This document shows positions 25,646-34,572 of a stretch of DNA of 64,000 bases, piece after piece (within the stretch, counting starts at the first letter, position 1; the number at the start of each line of letters is the position of its first letter). The translations under genes and the position numbers were made by a program. Origin of the DNA: an uncultured Candidatus Poseidoniales archaeon (GTDB lineage: Archaea; Thermoplasmatota; Poseidoniia; Poseidoniales; Thalassarchaeaceae); the NCBI GenBank assembly GCA_902511005.1, contig CABXDN010000002.1, forward strand, positions 117,900 through 181,899. Direction: 5' to 3'. The notes below the pieces were generated by a model. That model saw nothing but the letters and a program-made list of their open reading frames with translations. It did not search any database and was not told the DNA's origin.

Positions 25646-27298
25646 ATGAGTTTAGATGAGCGGTCTTGGGAAACCATAGCCTCAGAGAGCGTTCTTCTCA
25701 ATGCAGTCAGTAACTGGAGGCATGATTCAGACAAGTGGTTGAGCCACTCTATAGAAAGATTGTCTGAGACCGTCAGGGTTAATCCCCTTAGAGATGACAA
25801 AGAATGGGTCGAAAATTGGCTTGAAGAAAACGATGCAAAGAAAATAAAGTGGTTCACAGGTGTAGGAAGCGCTTGGGTTCTACCTTTCGAGAGAGGGAAG
25901 GCAGAAGGTGATGTGAAAGTTATACTATCGGCACTCCATGAAACTGGACGCTTAACCAGACAAGAGGCAGTTTCAATGATTCCGGCAATTGCTCTAGATG
26001 CACAACCTGGAGATCTTGTGCTTGACATGTGCGCTAGTCCTGGTTCTAAAACTACACAAATTGCGGAGCACCTAAATGAAAAGGGAATTGTAATGGCTAA
26101 TGAAGTTGTAAATAGTAGGATAAATACATTGGTTGCCAACACTAAAAGACACGGATCAATCACACCAATAATCGTGCATCATGATGGAAGATTTATTCCT
26201 AAAGTTCCACAAACTGGATTTGACAAAGTCTTAGTCGATGCACCTTGTACTGGTTCGGCTACAACAAGGAAAAATCCAGATGTTTGGAATAAATGGTTAC
26301 CTTCTGGAGGCCGAACTCTTCACAAATTACAATTAGAATTACTAACTAGGGCGATTAGTCTCACCAAACCCGGCGGCAGGATAGTATACTCTACATGCTC
26401 TTTAGACCCAATTGAAAACGAAGCAGTTGTCGCAGAAATTTTGAGAAAATTTGATTATTTATCTTTAATCCCAACCTCTAAATTAATAGGTAAAGTTCCT
26501 GGCAGAAAAGGGATTACTGAATGGCCGAATCTTAACGATGAAGGTTCTATTTCAGACTGGAAGCAGGTAGAAAGTTCAATGCACCCACCCTCTGAAAATG
26601 AAATTAAAAAACAACTTCCAAAATGTTTGAGAATTTGGAATGATGATGTTGATGCTGGGGGGTTCTTTGTTGCTGTTTTTTCAAAATCATCAGACTATGA
26701 AGAAAAAAAAATCAATATAGATAGGGTGCTTAATGATAACCAGATTAAACCTGATGAAATCGGCTTTCCACAACCAGTAGATTCTACTATCTCTGGGATG
26801 ATAGAGGAGAGCCTAGAATGGAAACAAGAGAATTTGTGGAAAAGAGGTAAAAATATACTTTGGTCTACTAGAGAAGCTAAAGAAATTTGGAGATCAGATA
26901 GAAGTAAGAGAAGTGGGCGGACATTTATCCCTGGTAATCGGTGGAGACCTTTAAGAGTCATACATCTTGGATTATTAACTTTAAAATTACAAGAAAATAG
27001 AGTAGAAAGAATAGTTGGGAGAGCAGTAACAAAGATAGTTCAAGAAATTGGACTTGGAAAATCAGAAGTTAGCAGCCAAGTAATCGATGAATTACTGATG
27101 GGTAAGGAACCTCCAGCCTATGAAATAAGTTTAGAGCTAAACAAAATAAGAGGAGGACACATATTGATTGAAGAAAATCAAGACACCTGCTTGCCAGTTT
27201 GGATTGGGGGGAGAGTCTCACTAATGATTTCCGAACAAGAAAGAAGAGTTTCAAGAGCAAAGAGAAAATTACCAATTATCTTAGATGAAGAAGAATGA
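25646..27298 (+). CDS. NSUN-type RNA (cytosine-5) methyltransferase
   Basis: SAM-dependent m5C methyltransferase of the NOL1/NOP2/Sun family, most like Trm4/NSUN2. SAM motif LDMCASPGSKTTQIAEHL (about residue 127), DAPCTGSATTRKNPDVWNKW (motif IV, releasing Cys) and YSTCSLDPIENEAVV (motif VI, nucleophile Cys). The RKNPDVW string after motif IV is characteristic of the NSUN2 branch. After residue 300 the protein continues for 250 residues with a PUA-like region, longer than the minimal archaeal Trm4, suggesting a tRNA substrate at positions 48-50; this is inference. Confidence 0.9.
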   Translation: MSLDERSWETIASESVLLNAVSNWRHDSDKWLSHSIERLSETVRVNPLRDDKEWVENWLEENDAKKIKWFTGVGSAWVLPFERGKAEGDVKVILSALHETGRLTRQEAVSMIPAIALDAQPGDLVLDMCASPGSKTTQIAEHLNEKGIVMANEVVNSRINTLVANTKRHGSITPIIVHHDGRFIPKVPQTGFDKVLVDAPCTGSATTRKNPDVWNKWLPSGGRTLHKLQLELLTRAISLTKPGGRIVYSTCSLDPIENEAVVAEILRKFDYLSLIPTSKLIGKVPGRKGITEWPNLNDEGSISDWKQVESSMHPPSENEIKKQLPKCLRIWNDDVDAGGFFVAVFSKSSDYEEKKINIDRVLNDNQIKPDEIGFPQPVDSTISGMIEESLEWKQENLWKRGKNILWSTREAKEIWRSDRSKRSGRTFIPGNRWRPLRVIHLGLLTLKLQENRVERIVGRAVTKIVQEIGLGKSEVSSQVIDELLMGKEPPAYEISLELNKIRGGHILIEENQDTCLPVWIGGRVSLMISEQERRVSRAKRKLPIILDEEE

Positions 27299-27389
27299 AC
27301 GAAAACTTAAACATTTGATTAAAAAAATATTTAATTTATTAGCATATGTTCAATAGCCTCATGTGTAGAGGATTATTTGGGGAATATAT

Positions 27390-27839
27390 TTGTTAGATGA
27401 AATTGATAGAAAAATAATAAGAGTTCTTGAAAAAGATGCTAGGACTTCATTAAGGAAAATTTCAGAACTTGTTGATGTTTCTCTTGGTACTGTTTCAAAT
27501 AGGGTAAAAAAAATGGAAAGAAACGGAGTCATTATGGGGTACTCGGTTATTCTTAATCCGGATGAAATTGGATGGGAGCTAAATGTCGTAATTGGCTTAA
27601 GAATTCAAAAAGGTAGATTAATTGAGATTCAAGAAAAAATCGCTAAAGATTCTAGAGTCCATGGAGTATATGACGTGACTGGAGACTTCGATTCAATGGT
27701 TATAGCTAGAGCAAAAAATCGAAATGATCTTGATGATTTGTCGAAAAATGTACTATCGATAGATGGTGTCGAAAGATCTATTACACATCTTGTTCTTAAC
27801 ACAGTTAAAGAAAAAACCGCCACTTTACCGAATGAATGA
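27390..27839 (+). CDS. Lrp/AsnC-family transcription regulator
   Basis: 149 residues: an N-terminal winged HTH (IDRKIIRVLEKDARTSLRKISELV, then SLGTVSNRVKKMERNG) and a C-terminal RAM ligand domain with VYDVTGDFDSMVIARAKNR and a GVERSITHLVLN strand. Such proteins sense amino acids and control transport and metabolism genes. The only sensible start is the TTG at 27390, preceded by GGGG; AT-rich TATA-like AATATTTAATTTA is at about 27326-27338. Convergent with the TOPRIM gene with 1 bp between the stops. Confidence 0.93.
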   Translation: MLDEIDRKIIRVLEKDARTSLRKISELVDVSLGTVSNRVKKMERNGVIMGYSVILNPDEIGWELNVVIGLRIQKGRLIEIQEKIAKDSRVHGVYDVTGDFDSMVIARAKNRNDLDDLSKNVLSIDGVERSITHLVLNTVKEKTATLPNE

Positions 27840-27840
27840 A

Positions 27841-28308
27841 TTATAATTCAGCAATTATTTGCTTGAATATATCTGAGTAATAGCTTATCGATTCTACTGT
27901 GCGGAACTCAGACTTGAGTTGCCTAGATAAAACTAATCTCAATCGCTCATCTACTCTTGTATCCATTGATTCAAGACGTGTTTTGAAAGACTTTTGAAGG
28001 CGATCGCCAGTTCTATCCCAGTCCATTAATAGGATTATCTTGGGATAACCATCGATGGCTAATTCGGAACCATATTTTTCATAAAGATATGCGATCATTC
28101 TAGATCTGTCCCAACCTCTATTGATAGTCTCTATTTGCCCTATGAATCCTATTTCTCTAAGGCTTTTAACATCCTTTATCCCCTCAACTAATATTGGACA
28201 AGAAAAGCCGTTTTCACTTAAATCTCGATTCCTAATAATTGATTCTTTTATAGATTTAGCAGCGCTAATAATTCTTTCTTCGGGAATATCTTTTCGAGGC
28301 ATATTCAT
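27841..28308 (-). CDS. Small TOPRIM-domain protein
   Basis: 155 residues. PILVEGIKDVKSLREIGF supplies the conserved Glu of a TOPRIM domain and LLMDWDRTGDRL its DxD metal site, the form found in RNase M5/UPF0292-like archaeal proteins of unknown function, probably nucleic-acid cleaving or binding. It overlaps the upstream DUF167 gene by 4 bp (ATGA), implying coupled translation; ATG 28302 is a second possible start. Confidence 0.82.
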   Translation of the reverse strand: MNMPRKDIPEERIISAAKSIKESIIRNRDLSENGFSCPILVEGIKDVKSLREIGFIGQIETINRGWDRSRMIAYLYEKYGSELAIDGYPKIILLMDWDRTGDRLQKSFKTRLESMDTRVDERLRLVLSRQLKSEFRTVESISYYSDIFKQIIAEL

Positions 28309-28604
28309 TCACCTATAAGTTGAGAAATATATTCATATTTAATATTCCTTATTCTCACAATTTTTTTTCGTGTCTTATGACCTTTATCAATCACGACATT
28401 TTTCTTTTTTACAGATGCCCACGAAGAGATTAGCTCTACTAATTCCATATTCGCTTGACCCGAAATAGGCGGAGAAAGAACTGACACTTTCAATTCGCCT
28501 CGCCATTTATCGACACCGAATATACTTTTTTTACTTGAATTGGGCAACATATGAATAAATATCAATACATCATCGTCCGACTCTACTAACCATCTATGTG
28601 ACAT
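28305..28604 (-). CDS. DUF167/UPF0235 (YggU-type) protein
   Basis: 99 residues. KVSVLSPPISGQANMELVELI is the family signature, with the following DKGHKTRKKIVRI strand. A conserved small alpha/beta protein of unknown function in all domains of life. It overlaps the TOPRIM gene by 4 bp, so the two form an operon. It diverges from the oxidase operon. Confidence 0.88.
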   Translation of the reverse strand: MSHRWLVESDDDVLIFIHMLPNSSKKSIFGVDKWRGELKVSVLSPPISGQANMELVELISSWASVKKKNVVIDKGHKTRKKIVRIRNIKYEYISQLIGE

Positions 28605-28727
28605 ATCTATAATGGCCTAACAATAACTGTTTAGAAATTATTCTAATGAATGGCTCTATGTACTTAGTAAGGCAGACTATGCGCGACATTTAACAAGAGG
28701 TTTCACTCGCATTGGAAATGAGATAGC

Positions 28728-29483
28728 ATGGCTGTGACATCACCTCTCTTCAACGTACTTTGGGACGAGTATATTATTTGGTCATTAATAGTAGGAGTTT
28801 TTACCTTCGGATGGCTATATCACCATTCATTTGCATATCGTTCTACTGATGGAGAAAAACTCCCAAATGTTGACGAAATAAAAGTTGGTGTTTTCCCAAA
28901 GCATAATGATGACTTAAGATTGGAAGTAGCGTGGACTGTTTTGCCTTTTCTACTAATAATATATTTGACATATATCTCATGGGCACCATTGGATCATGTT
29001 TGGGCAGCACCTGGCTCAGATGCTAGAGGAGACGAATGTTTATTGGGTGAATCCTCCAATAATATCTTCTATGCAGATACAGGTTTCGTAAACTCTGAAT
29101 GCTATCACGTAATTGGAATAACCGGGCAACAGTGGTTTTGGTCATTTGATTGTAATCCAGATTTAGATGAAGAATTTACAATGAGGGATTATAATTTAAG
29201 TGCTGATTTGTGTGCTGTTTCGAGCCAAATGGTAGAAGGTTATGGGATGCAACCTGTGATTAATCTCAAGGCTGGCGAAACATATCTACTAGTGATGGAA
29301 TCAGAAGATGTGACACATGCTCCTTGGTTCTTAGAATTAAGCACAAAGGAAGATGTATTGCAAGGCCAAAAAACAACGATGTGGCTTCCTATGACTGACG
29401 TAGGTGATTCATTGATTCTCTGTACAGAATACTGCGGAGATGCACATTCATTGATGGCTGCTGTTGTATCAGTTCATAGTTAG
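28728..29483 (+). CDS. coxB: Cytochrome c oxidase subunit II
   Basis: Electron-entry subunit of a heme-copper oxidase. Two N-terminal membrane helices (LWDEYIIWSLIVGVFTFGWL and VAWTVLPFLLIIYLTYISW) and an outer cupredoxin domain. The CuA site is intact: His in DVTHAPWF and CTEYCGDAHSLM giving two Cys, Glu carbonyl, His and Met. The protein holds an insertion of about 60 residues with Cys pairs (GDECLLGESSN, ECYHVIGITGQ, FDCNPDLDEE). First gene of a II-I-III-IV operon; the next ATG is 11 bp away. Confidence 0.95.
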   Translation: MAVTSPLFNVLWDEYIIWSLIVGVFTFGWLYHHSFAYRSTDGEKLPNVDEIKVGVFPKHNDDLRLEVAWTVLPFLLIIYLTYISWAPLDHVWAAPGSDARGDECLLGESSNNIFYADTGFVNSECYHVIGITGQQWFWSFDCNPDLDEEFTMRDYNLSADLCAVSSQMVEGYGMQPVINLKAGETYLLVMESEDVTHAPWFLELSTKEDVLQGQKTTMWLPMTDVGDSLILCTEYCGDAHSLMAAVVSVHS

Positions 29484-29494
29484 GAGAGATAAAT

Positions 29495-31870
29495 ATGGAT
29501 AGAGAAAAAATTGTATCTAGAACTTTAGTAATTTTTGTCATTGTACTCTTAGGTATGGTCGCAGTTCCATCGGCTACTTCTTTACCTACGGGCGTAGCAG
29601 GAGTCAAGGACTCTGGATGTAATTGCCACGGAGCCTTAACGAGTGATTCAGTAGTACCAACCTTGGAAGGCTTACCAGATATATACAACTATTCAGAAGT
29701 ATATACTTTGAATATAGGTTTTACAGGAGGACCTGCTGATCCCGCAAATATTAATCAAGGTGGATTTAATTTATGGGTAAGTGATGGAATAATTAGCCCT
29801 AGTGATGCATCTGTTCAATCATGGAACCCTAATGAAGTATCACATACTGATGCAGGTAATGACCAAACTAGTTGGACTGTCGAATGGACCGCTCCTGCTA
29901 ATGATAGAAACATCGAATTTATTCTTCATACCAACTCCGTTAACGGAAATGCTGGTAGTTCAGAAGGAGGGACTTCTGGGGATGAGTGGAATAGACTCAG
30001 TGTCCAAGTATCATCCCCAATAGTAGTATTAGAACAAGCAAATCCATATACAGTATTGACTACTCTTATTGTAGTTAGTTTCGTATTGTTATTACTTGTT
30101 TTGACTTTCATATTCTACCAGAATAATCCTGAATCATTCGATTGGGAACATTTTGCACCATGGATTGCGGGATGGTTAACTACAACTGATCACAAGAGAG
30201 TTGGTACACTATACTTCCTAGCAGGATTCTTTTTCCTTGGAATTGGAGGAATTATGGCTATACTAATTAGAATTCAACTAATGGTGCCAGGAAATGATTT
30301 CTTGACTCAAGACCAATATAACCAATTTTTCACTCTTCATGGCACTACAATGATATTTTTGGCAGCTATGCCTCTCATTAATGGAGCTGCGAATTGGATG
30401 GTTCCACTACAAATTGGAGCACCAGATCTTGCTTTACCGAGATTAAACGCTATGAGTTTCTGGTTACAACCAGTTGGTGCATTTTTAATTTTCACAGGAG
30501 TTTTCTCAGGAACGGGAGCCGACACAGGTTGGACTGGATATGCCCCCTACATTGTGAGTGAGACAGCCCATGTAGGGACAACGATGTGGGTTGCTGGACA
30601 AATACTACTGGTTGCATCATCGACTCTAACTGGGATTAATTTCTTGACAACTATTGCAGTAATGAGAGCTCCTGGAATGGGTTGGATGCAGATGCCTCTA
30701 TTCACATGGTCAATTCTTGTAGCTAATCTAATGCTGTTCCTATCAATTCCTGCATTCGGTGTTGGACTAATACAAGTATATCTGGATAGAGTGATTGGTA
30801 CCGCTTTCTATGATGCCGCGTCGGGAGGAGACCCTTTGCTTTGGAGCCATTTATTCTGGTACTTTGGACATCCAGAAGTATACGTTGTTATTGTACCTGC
30901 TTTCGGGATTATATCTGAAGTAATTGCAACTAGTGCTCGACGTTCGGTATTTGGATATCGTTCAATGGTCTACGCAATGGCTGGAATAGGAATTGTATCA
31001 TTTATCGTATATGGCCACCATATGTTCACTTCAGGAATGGATCCTACACTGAGGTTCGTAACCATGCTGACTACGATGCTTGTTGCCGTTCCTACGGGCA
31101 TAAAAATATTCAACTGGTTAATGACAATGAATGGAGGTAGTTTGGTCTATCGGACCCATACACTATGGGCTCTAGGGTTCTTAGTAACATTCACATTGGG
31201 TGGAATTTCAGGTATGTTTTTCCCGAGTATGGCCATGGATTTACATTTCCATGAATCATACTTCGTAGTCGCCCACTTCCATTATGTACTGGTCGGAGGT
31301 ACCGTTTTCGGACTATTCTGTGGAGTTTACTATTGGTTCCCTAAGATGAGTGGAAAGATGTTGAATGAAAAACTAGGTGTACTACACTTCTTGACAGCAT
31401 TCGTAACATACAATGGTATATTTTGGCCTATGCATAGATTAGGAGTATGGGGGATGGCACGCCGTCATCATACTTACTTTATTTCAGTCGATGAGGTCAG
31501 AGGAGTCGATGGAGAAGTAATCACTGAAGCAGTTATTGGAGCACTACCTCCAGAAGCTGCCGGATGGAATATGTTTATCACAGTCTGTGCAATATTATTC
31601 TTCTTCAGTAACTTCATTCTAGTTGCTAATGTAATCATATCCCTAGTAAGAGGACAAAAAGCTCCTGCTGATCCATGGGGAGGTTGGAGCTTCGAGTGGA
31701 TGACATCTTCGCCACCACCTACTCCATCATTCGGACGATTTGAAAATGGAGAATGGTATGACTTGCCTACACTTACAGATGCCAATGAGCATATAGCCCA
31801 TGAGCCAAGTAAGCTTGGAATATGGTTTAGCAAACTTATGGTAGCAGATAAAGAGGAGGTGGACAATTGA
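29495..31870 (+). CDS. coxA: Cytochrome c oxidase subunit I with N-terminal extracytoplasmic domain
   Basis: Catalytic subunit reducing O2 to water and pumping protons. Residues about 229-791 are a complete A-type subunit I: TTDHKRVGTLYF, heme a His in HGTTMIFLAAMP, the D-channel Asp in IGAPDLALPRLN, CuB His/Glu/Tyr in GHPEVYVVIVP, GHHMFTSGMDP and DLHFHESYFVVAHFHYV. Before this lies an extra 225 residues: a signal or anchor helix (8-30), GCNCHG near 41-46, a beta-sandwich of the choice-of-anchor/Reeler-like kind (LNIGFTGGP, TSWTVEWTAPAND, IEFILHTNSVNGNAG) and one more membrane helix (TVLTTLIVVSFVLLLLVLTF). The reading frame is continuous, so it is a true fusion as sequenced. The 3' end overlaps coxC by 4 bp. 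Confidence 0.93.
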   Translation: MDREKIVSRTLVIFVIVLLGMVAVPSATSLPTGVAGVKDSGCNCHGALTSDSVVPTLEGLPDIYNYSEVYTLNIGFTGGPADPANINQGGFNLWVSDGIISPSDASVQSWNPNEVSHTDAGNDQTSWTVEWTAPANDRNIEFILHTNSVNGNAGSSEGGTSGDEWNRLSVQVSSPIVVLEQANPYTVLTTLIVVSFVLLLLVLTFIFYQNNPESFDWEHFAPWIAGWLTTTDHKRVGTLYFLAGFFFLGIGGIMAILIRIQLMVPGNDFLTQDQYNQFFTLHGTTMIFLAAMPLINGAANWMVPLQIGAPDLALPRLNAMSFWLQPVGAFLIFTGVFSGTGADTGWTGYAPYIVSETAHVGTTMWVAGQILLVASSTLTGINFLTTIAVMRAPGMGWMQMPLFTWSILVANLMLFLSIPAFGVGLIQVYLDRVIGTAFYDAASGGDPLLWSHLFWYFGHPEVYVVIVPAFGIISEVIATSARRSVFGYRSMVYAMAGIGIVSFIVYGHHMFTSGMDPTLRFVTMLTTMLVAVPTGIKIFNWLMTMNGGSLVYRTHTLWALGFLVTFTLGGISGMFFPSMAMDLHFHESYFVVAHFHYVLVGGTVFGLFCGVYYWFPKMSGKMLNEKLGVLHFLTAFVTYNGIFWPMHRLGVWGMARRHHTYFISVDEVRGVDGEVITEAVIGALPPEAAGWNMFITVCAILFFFSNFILVANVIISLVRGQKAPADPWGGWSFEWMTSSPPPTPSFGRFENGEWYDLPTLTDANEHIAHEPSKLGIWFSKLMVADKEEVDN

Positions 31871-32934
31871 GCGGACACGACGATGAACATCATCATCCAA
31901 GTGCATGGGGACCTCATGATTGGAGTCATGGTGCTCCACACAATTCATGGGCTCCTTTGATAATGAGTGTCGGATTTGGAATATTCTTGTTCATGCTTGC
32001 TGGCGCATTTACAAATGGTATATTCGATGCAAGCTATGTCCCGCTGGTTTTTGTTGGACTTCTGGTTTCATTATTTGGATTAATTATTTGGTGGAGACAA
32101 GATATGTCTTTCGATGGAACATATGAGCCGATGTCAACTGGTGCACCGTTCAAAAATATACAGATTCGTAAAGTTTCAATTTGGGTATTCTTAATGTCGG
32201 AAATGATGGTATTCACATCCCTGTTCAGTACATACATCAGATATAGAACCGGTATTGAAAACTGTCAGACGGTATTTGAGAGAGGAGATTGGGTAGAACA
32301 GGGATATACATTAGAAGCGGGAGAAGCTCTAATTTGTTTTGAACCGGCTAGTCACCTAATAGCATCAAGTATGTGGCACATTGCACCAGGGGCAATAAAT
32401 ACATTCGCTCTAATTATTTCATCATTTACAATTGTTCAAGCACTAAGATGGGCTAAGAAACCATTGGGAACCATTGACGAAGAAGTTCGTAGAAAGAGAG
32501 TATATAGATATCTTGGAAGTACATGGATTTTAGCAATAATTTTCCTTGCATTAAAGATGACTGAATGGTTCATTGGTTTCTATGTCCCTGAAATAGAGGT
32601 TCTAGGAATACACGAACATCATATTCATTCTCTATATTCTGAAGGTTATTTGATTAATGCAGATCATTATCATCATCATGATTGGGTAGATGAAGCTACA
32701 GGAGCAACTATGCTTGCAGACATTAGTGTCAGCGCATCTACTTTCTACGTAACCACAGGAACACACGGTGTTCACGTCTTTGGAGGAATAATTGGATTAA
32801 CATATATGACATTCAAAGCATGGACTGGCGGATACACTCCAACAAATGCAGTATCGATTGAGTATTTCGGTCTCTACTGGCACTTTGTCGACTTAGTTTG
32901 GGTACTAGTATTCCCATTCTTCTATCTATATTGA
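31867..32934 (+). CDS. coxC: Cytochrome c oxidase subunit III
   Basis: Seven-helix oxidase subunit stabilising subunit I. IRKVSIWVFLMSEMMVFTSLF, YRYLGSTWILAIIFLALKMTEW and the ending GTHGVHVFGGIIGL, YFGLYWHFVDLVWVLVFPFFYLY are diagnostic. 355 residues, with a His-rich N-terminus and an inserted outer loop (IHEHHIHSLYSEG, ADHYHHHDW). The start is a TTG at 31867, sharing TTGA with the coxA stop and preceded by GAGGTGG. Confidence 0.93.
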   Translation: MSGHDDEHHHPSAWGPHDWSHGAPHNSWAPLIMSVGFGIFLFMLAGAFTNGIFDASYVPLVFVGLLVSLFGLIIWWRQDMSFDGTYEPMSTGAPFKNIQIRKVSIWVFLMSEMMVFTSLFSTYIRYRTGIENCQTVFERGDWVEQGYTLEAGEALICFEPASHLIASSMWHIAPGAINTFALIISSFTIVQALRWAKKPLGTIDEEVRRKRVYRYLGSTWILAIIFLALKMTEWFIGFYVPEIEVLGIHEHHIHSLYSEGYLINADHYHHHDWVDEATGATMLADISVSASTFYVTTGTHGVHVFGGIIGLTYMTFKAWTGGYTPTNAVSIEYFGLYWHFVDLVWVLVFPFFYLY

Positions 32935-32945
32935 GGTGAAAAAAA

Positions 32946-33305
32946 ATGGCACATTACACAATTATGGGAAAAGACCCCTACTGGATGAATTTCTACGGAT
33001 TAATGATTTTGACTTTAATAGAGGTCGCAGCAGTTGGTTTGGATTTATCCGAAACAGCCGCTAATATTGGTTATACAGAGAAAAAGTTGACTTTAGTAAT
33101 ATTAGTTGGTATTGGTGTACCTAAATTCATAATGATTGCGGCTATATTTATGCATCTTTTTGGAGATGAAGATTCTAAGATTCTAACCCTCACAGCGCTA
33201 TTCCCTGCGTTTTTCATTATTGTCATGATACTATTCATCGGATTAACACATCCTGAAGCCACTACTGGATTACCAGAGTGGTGCAGACCTGGATTCTACA
33301 GTTGA
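32946..33305 (+). CDS. Cytochrome c oxidase subunit IV
   Basis: 119 residues with three membrane helices (LMILTLIEVAAVGLDL, LVILVGIGVPKFIMIAAIFMHLF, ALFPAFFIIVMILFIGL). KFIMIAAIFMHL is the typical prokaryotic subunit IV string. Last gene of the oxidase operon, 11 bp after coxC, with GAGGTG in the spacer. Confidence 0.85.
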   Translation: MAHYTIMGKDPYWMNFYGLMILTLIEVAAVGLDLSETAANIGYTEKKLTLVILVGIGVPKFIMIAAIFMHLFGDEDSKILTLTALFPAFFIIVMILFIGLTHPEATTGLPEWCRPGFYS

Positions 33306-33348
33306 AGATTGTAAAGTTCATCTCTGATGAGTGATTCGATAGAGCGCG

Positions 33349-33434
33349 GCCGAGATCGCATAGCCCGGTATTGCGGTGGATTTGAAATCCACTGTCCATT
33401 GGACGCGGGGGTTCAAATCCCTCTCTCGGCGCCA
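33349..33434 (+). tRNA. tRNA-Ser (anticodon TGA)
   Basis: Type II tRNA: acceptor GCCGAGA with TCTCGGC, anticodon stem GTGGA/TCCAC with loop TTTGAAA (anticodon TGA), long variable arm TGTCCATTGGACGC, T arm GGGGG-TTCAAAT-CCCTC, discriminator G and encoded CCA at 33432-33434. Decodes UCA and UCG/U by wobble. It lies 43 bp after the oxidase operon. Confidence 0.96.
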
Positions 33435-33437
33435 CTA

Positions 33438-34484
33438 TCACTCATTAGGAATCGAAGATGCACCGCGGACTGTGATCTGATTTTCATGATACTTCATTGA
33501 AACAGGGGTTGTTAGAACCGCTTCACCATCTACATTAACGAACATTATTGGATTATGGCGTTCATTGGATGGATTGCCATCTTTATCAACTGCTCTAACT
33601 TCAAGATACTTCGAGGGTTGCATACTAATTTTACCCCATTTCCCTATATGTTTTCCTTTTTCTAATGGACCCATTATCAGGAGCATCTGTAACTTAGAAA
33701 GCCCAAAGGCCAGTATTAGCGAACCATGATTCTGAATAGGTGAGGCTCCAGGTGTCACTTTGAATCCTCCACCAAATGTCTGGCATTGAGAAAGGCAAAA
33801 TAAGCCTGAAAAATCAACTATACGCCCTAGTTGATCATCTATTTTTATCCAACCACGTTGCTTCTTCCAACCAAGTATTGCTCTTATTCCTAAAAAGGTA
33901 TATTTCATCTGGCCTCTAATCCATTTGAACTTACCTTCATTTTTCATACGATTTACTGCAGATGTTACTCCAGAATCAACTTCTAAGAAACTCCAACGAA
34001 CCATGTTTCCATCAATATCAGGGGCGCCATCAACTGAGTGATGTTCAGGGTCAGGAATTGTGTTATGGCCAATCGCAGGGGGACCTTCGACCCTTACTGC
34101 ACCTACTCTTCTATCGGTACCCGAAACTAGGATATCTATTGCACCTTGCATATCTGGGAATTTTTTTCCTCTGGGAATAGGTATTCCATGAGCTCGTGCA
34201 TAATCATTACCACTGCCTATTGGTAAAATTCCTAATGTCATTTTTGAAGTTCTAAGACCTGATGCAACCTCATGGACTGTACCGTCGCCTCCAACTGCAA
34301 CTACAATTTCATAATCTCCACTAGATAGATTATGAGCAATCTCTGTTGCATGACCAGGATACTCGGTTTGGTGTAAATCTATTTCAAAGCCCGCCATCTT
34401 CAAAGCAGGCTCGAATAAGTCCCATTGTTTCATAGATAATCCATCTCGAGCCTTGGGGTTAAGGATACACGCAATACGTGTCAT
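33438..34484 (-). CDS. Diacylglycerol-kinase-family lipid kinase
   Basis: Phosphorylates a lipid or sphingoid-type alcohol at the membrane. CILNPKARDG, the ATP-binding VVAVGGDGTVHEVASGL and ILPIGSGNDYARAHGIP are the DAGK catalytic signatures; the C-terminal half carries the LEVRAVDKDG and NVDGE strands of the family. 348 residues, somewhat longer than YegS-type enzymes owing to an insert of about 40 residues after residue 125. In archaea it could act on archaeal diether lipids or their precursors; substrate unproven. Confidence 0.88.
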   Translation of the reverse strand: MTRIACILNPKARDGLSMKQWDLFEPALKMAGFEIDLHQTEYPGHATEIAHNLSSGDYEIVVAVGGDGTVHEVASGLRTSKMTLGILPIGSGNDYARAHGIPIPRGKKFPDMQGAIDILVSGTDRRVGAVRVEGPPAIGHNTIPDPEHHSVDGAPDIDGNMVRWSFLEVDSGVTSAVNRMKNEGKFKWIRGQMKYTFLGIRAILGWKKQRGWIKIDDQLGRIVDFSGLFCLSQCQTFGGGFKVTPGASPIQNHGSLILAFGLSKLQMLLIMGPLEKGKHIGKWGKISMQPSKYLEVRAVDKDGNPSNERHNPIMFVNVDGEAVLTTPVSMKYHENQITVRGASSIPNE

Positions 34485-34572
34485 GATTACACCAGTAAGG
34501 AGTTATGACTTGAATGCTCCCAAAGCGAGGAATCATGAGTAAAGGATGTTTCGAACGTTTAGAGGGCATCCT

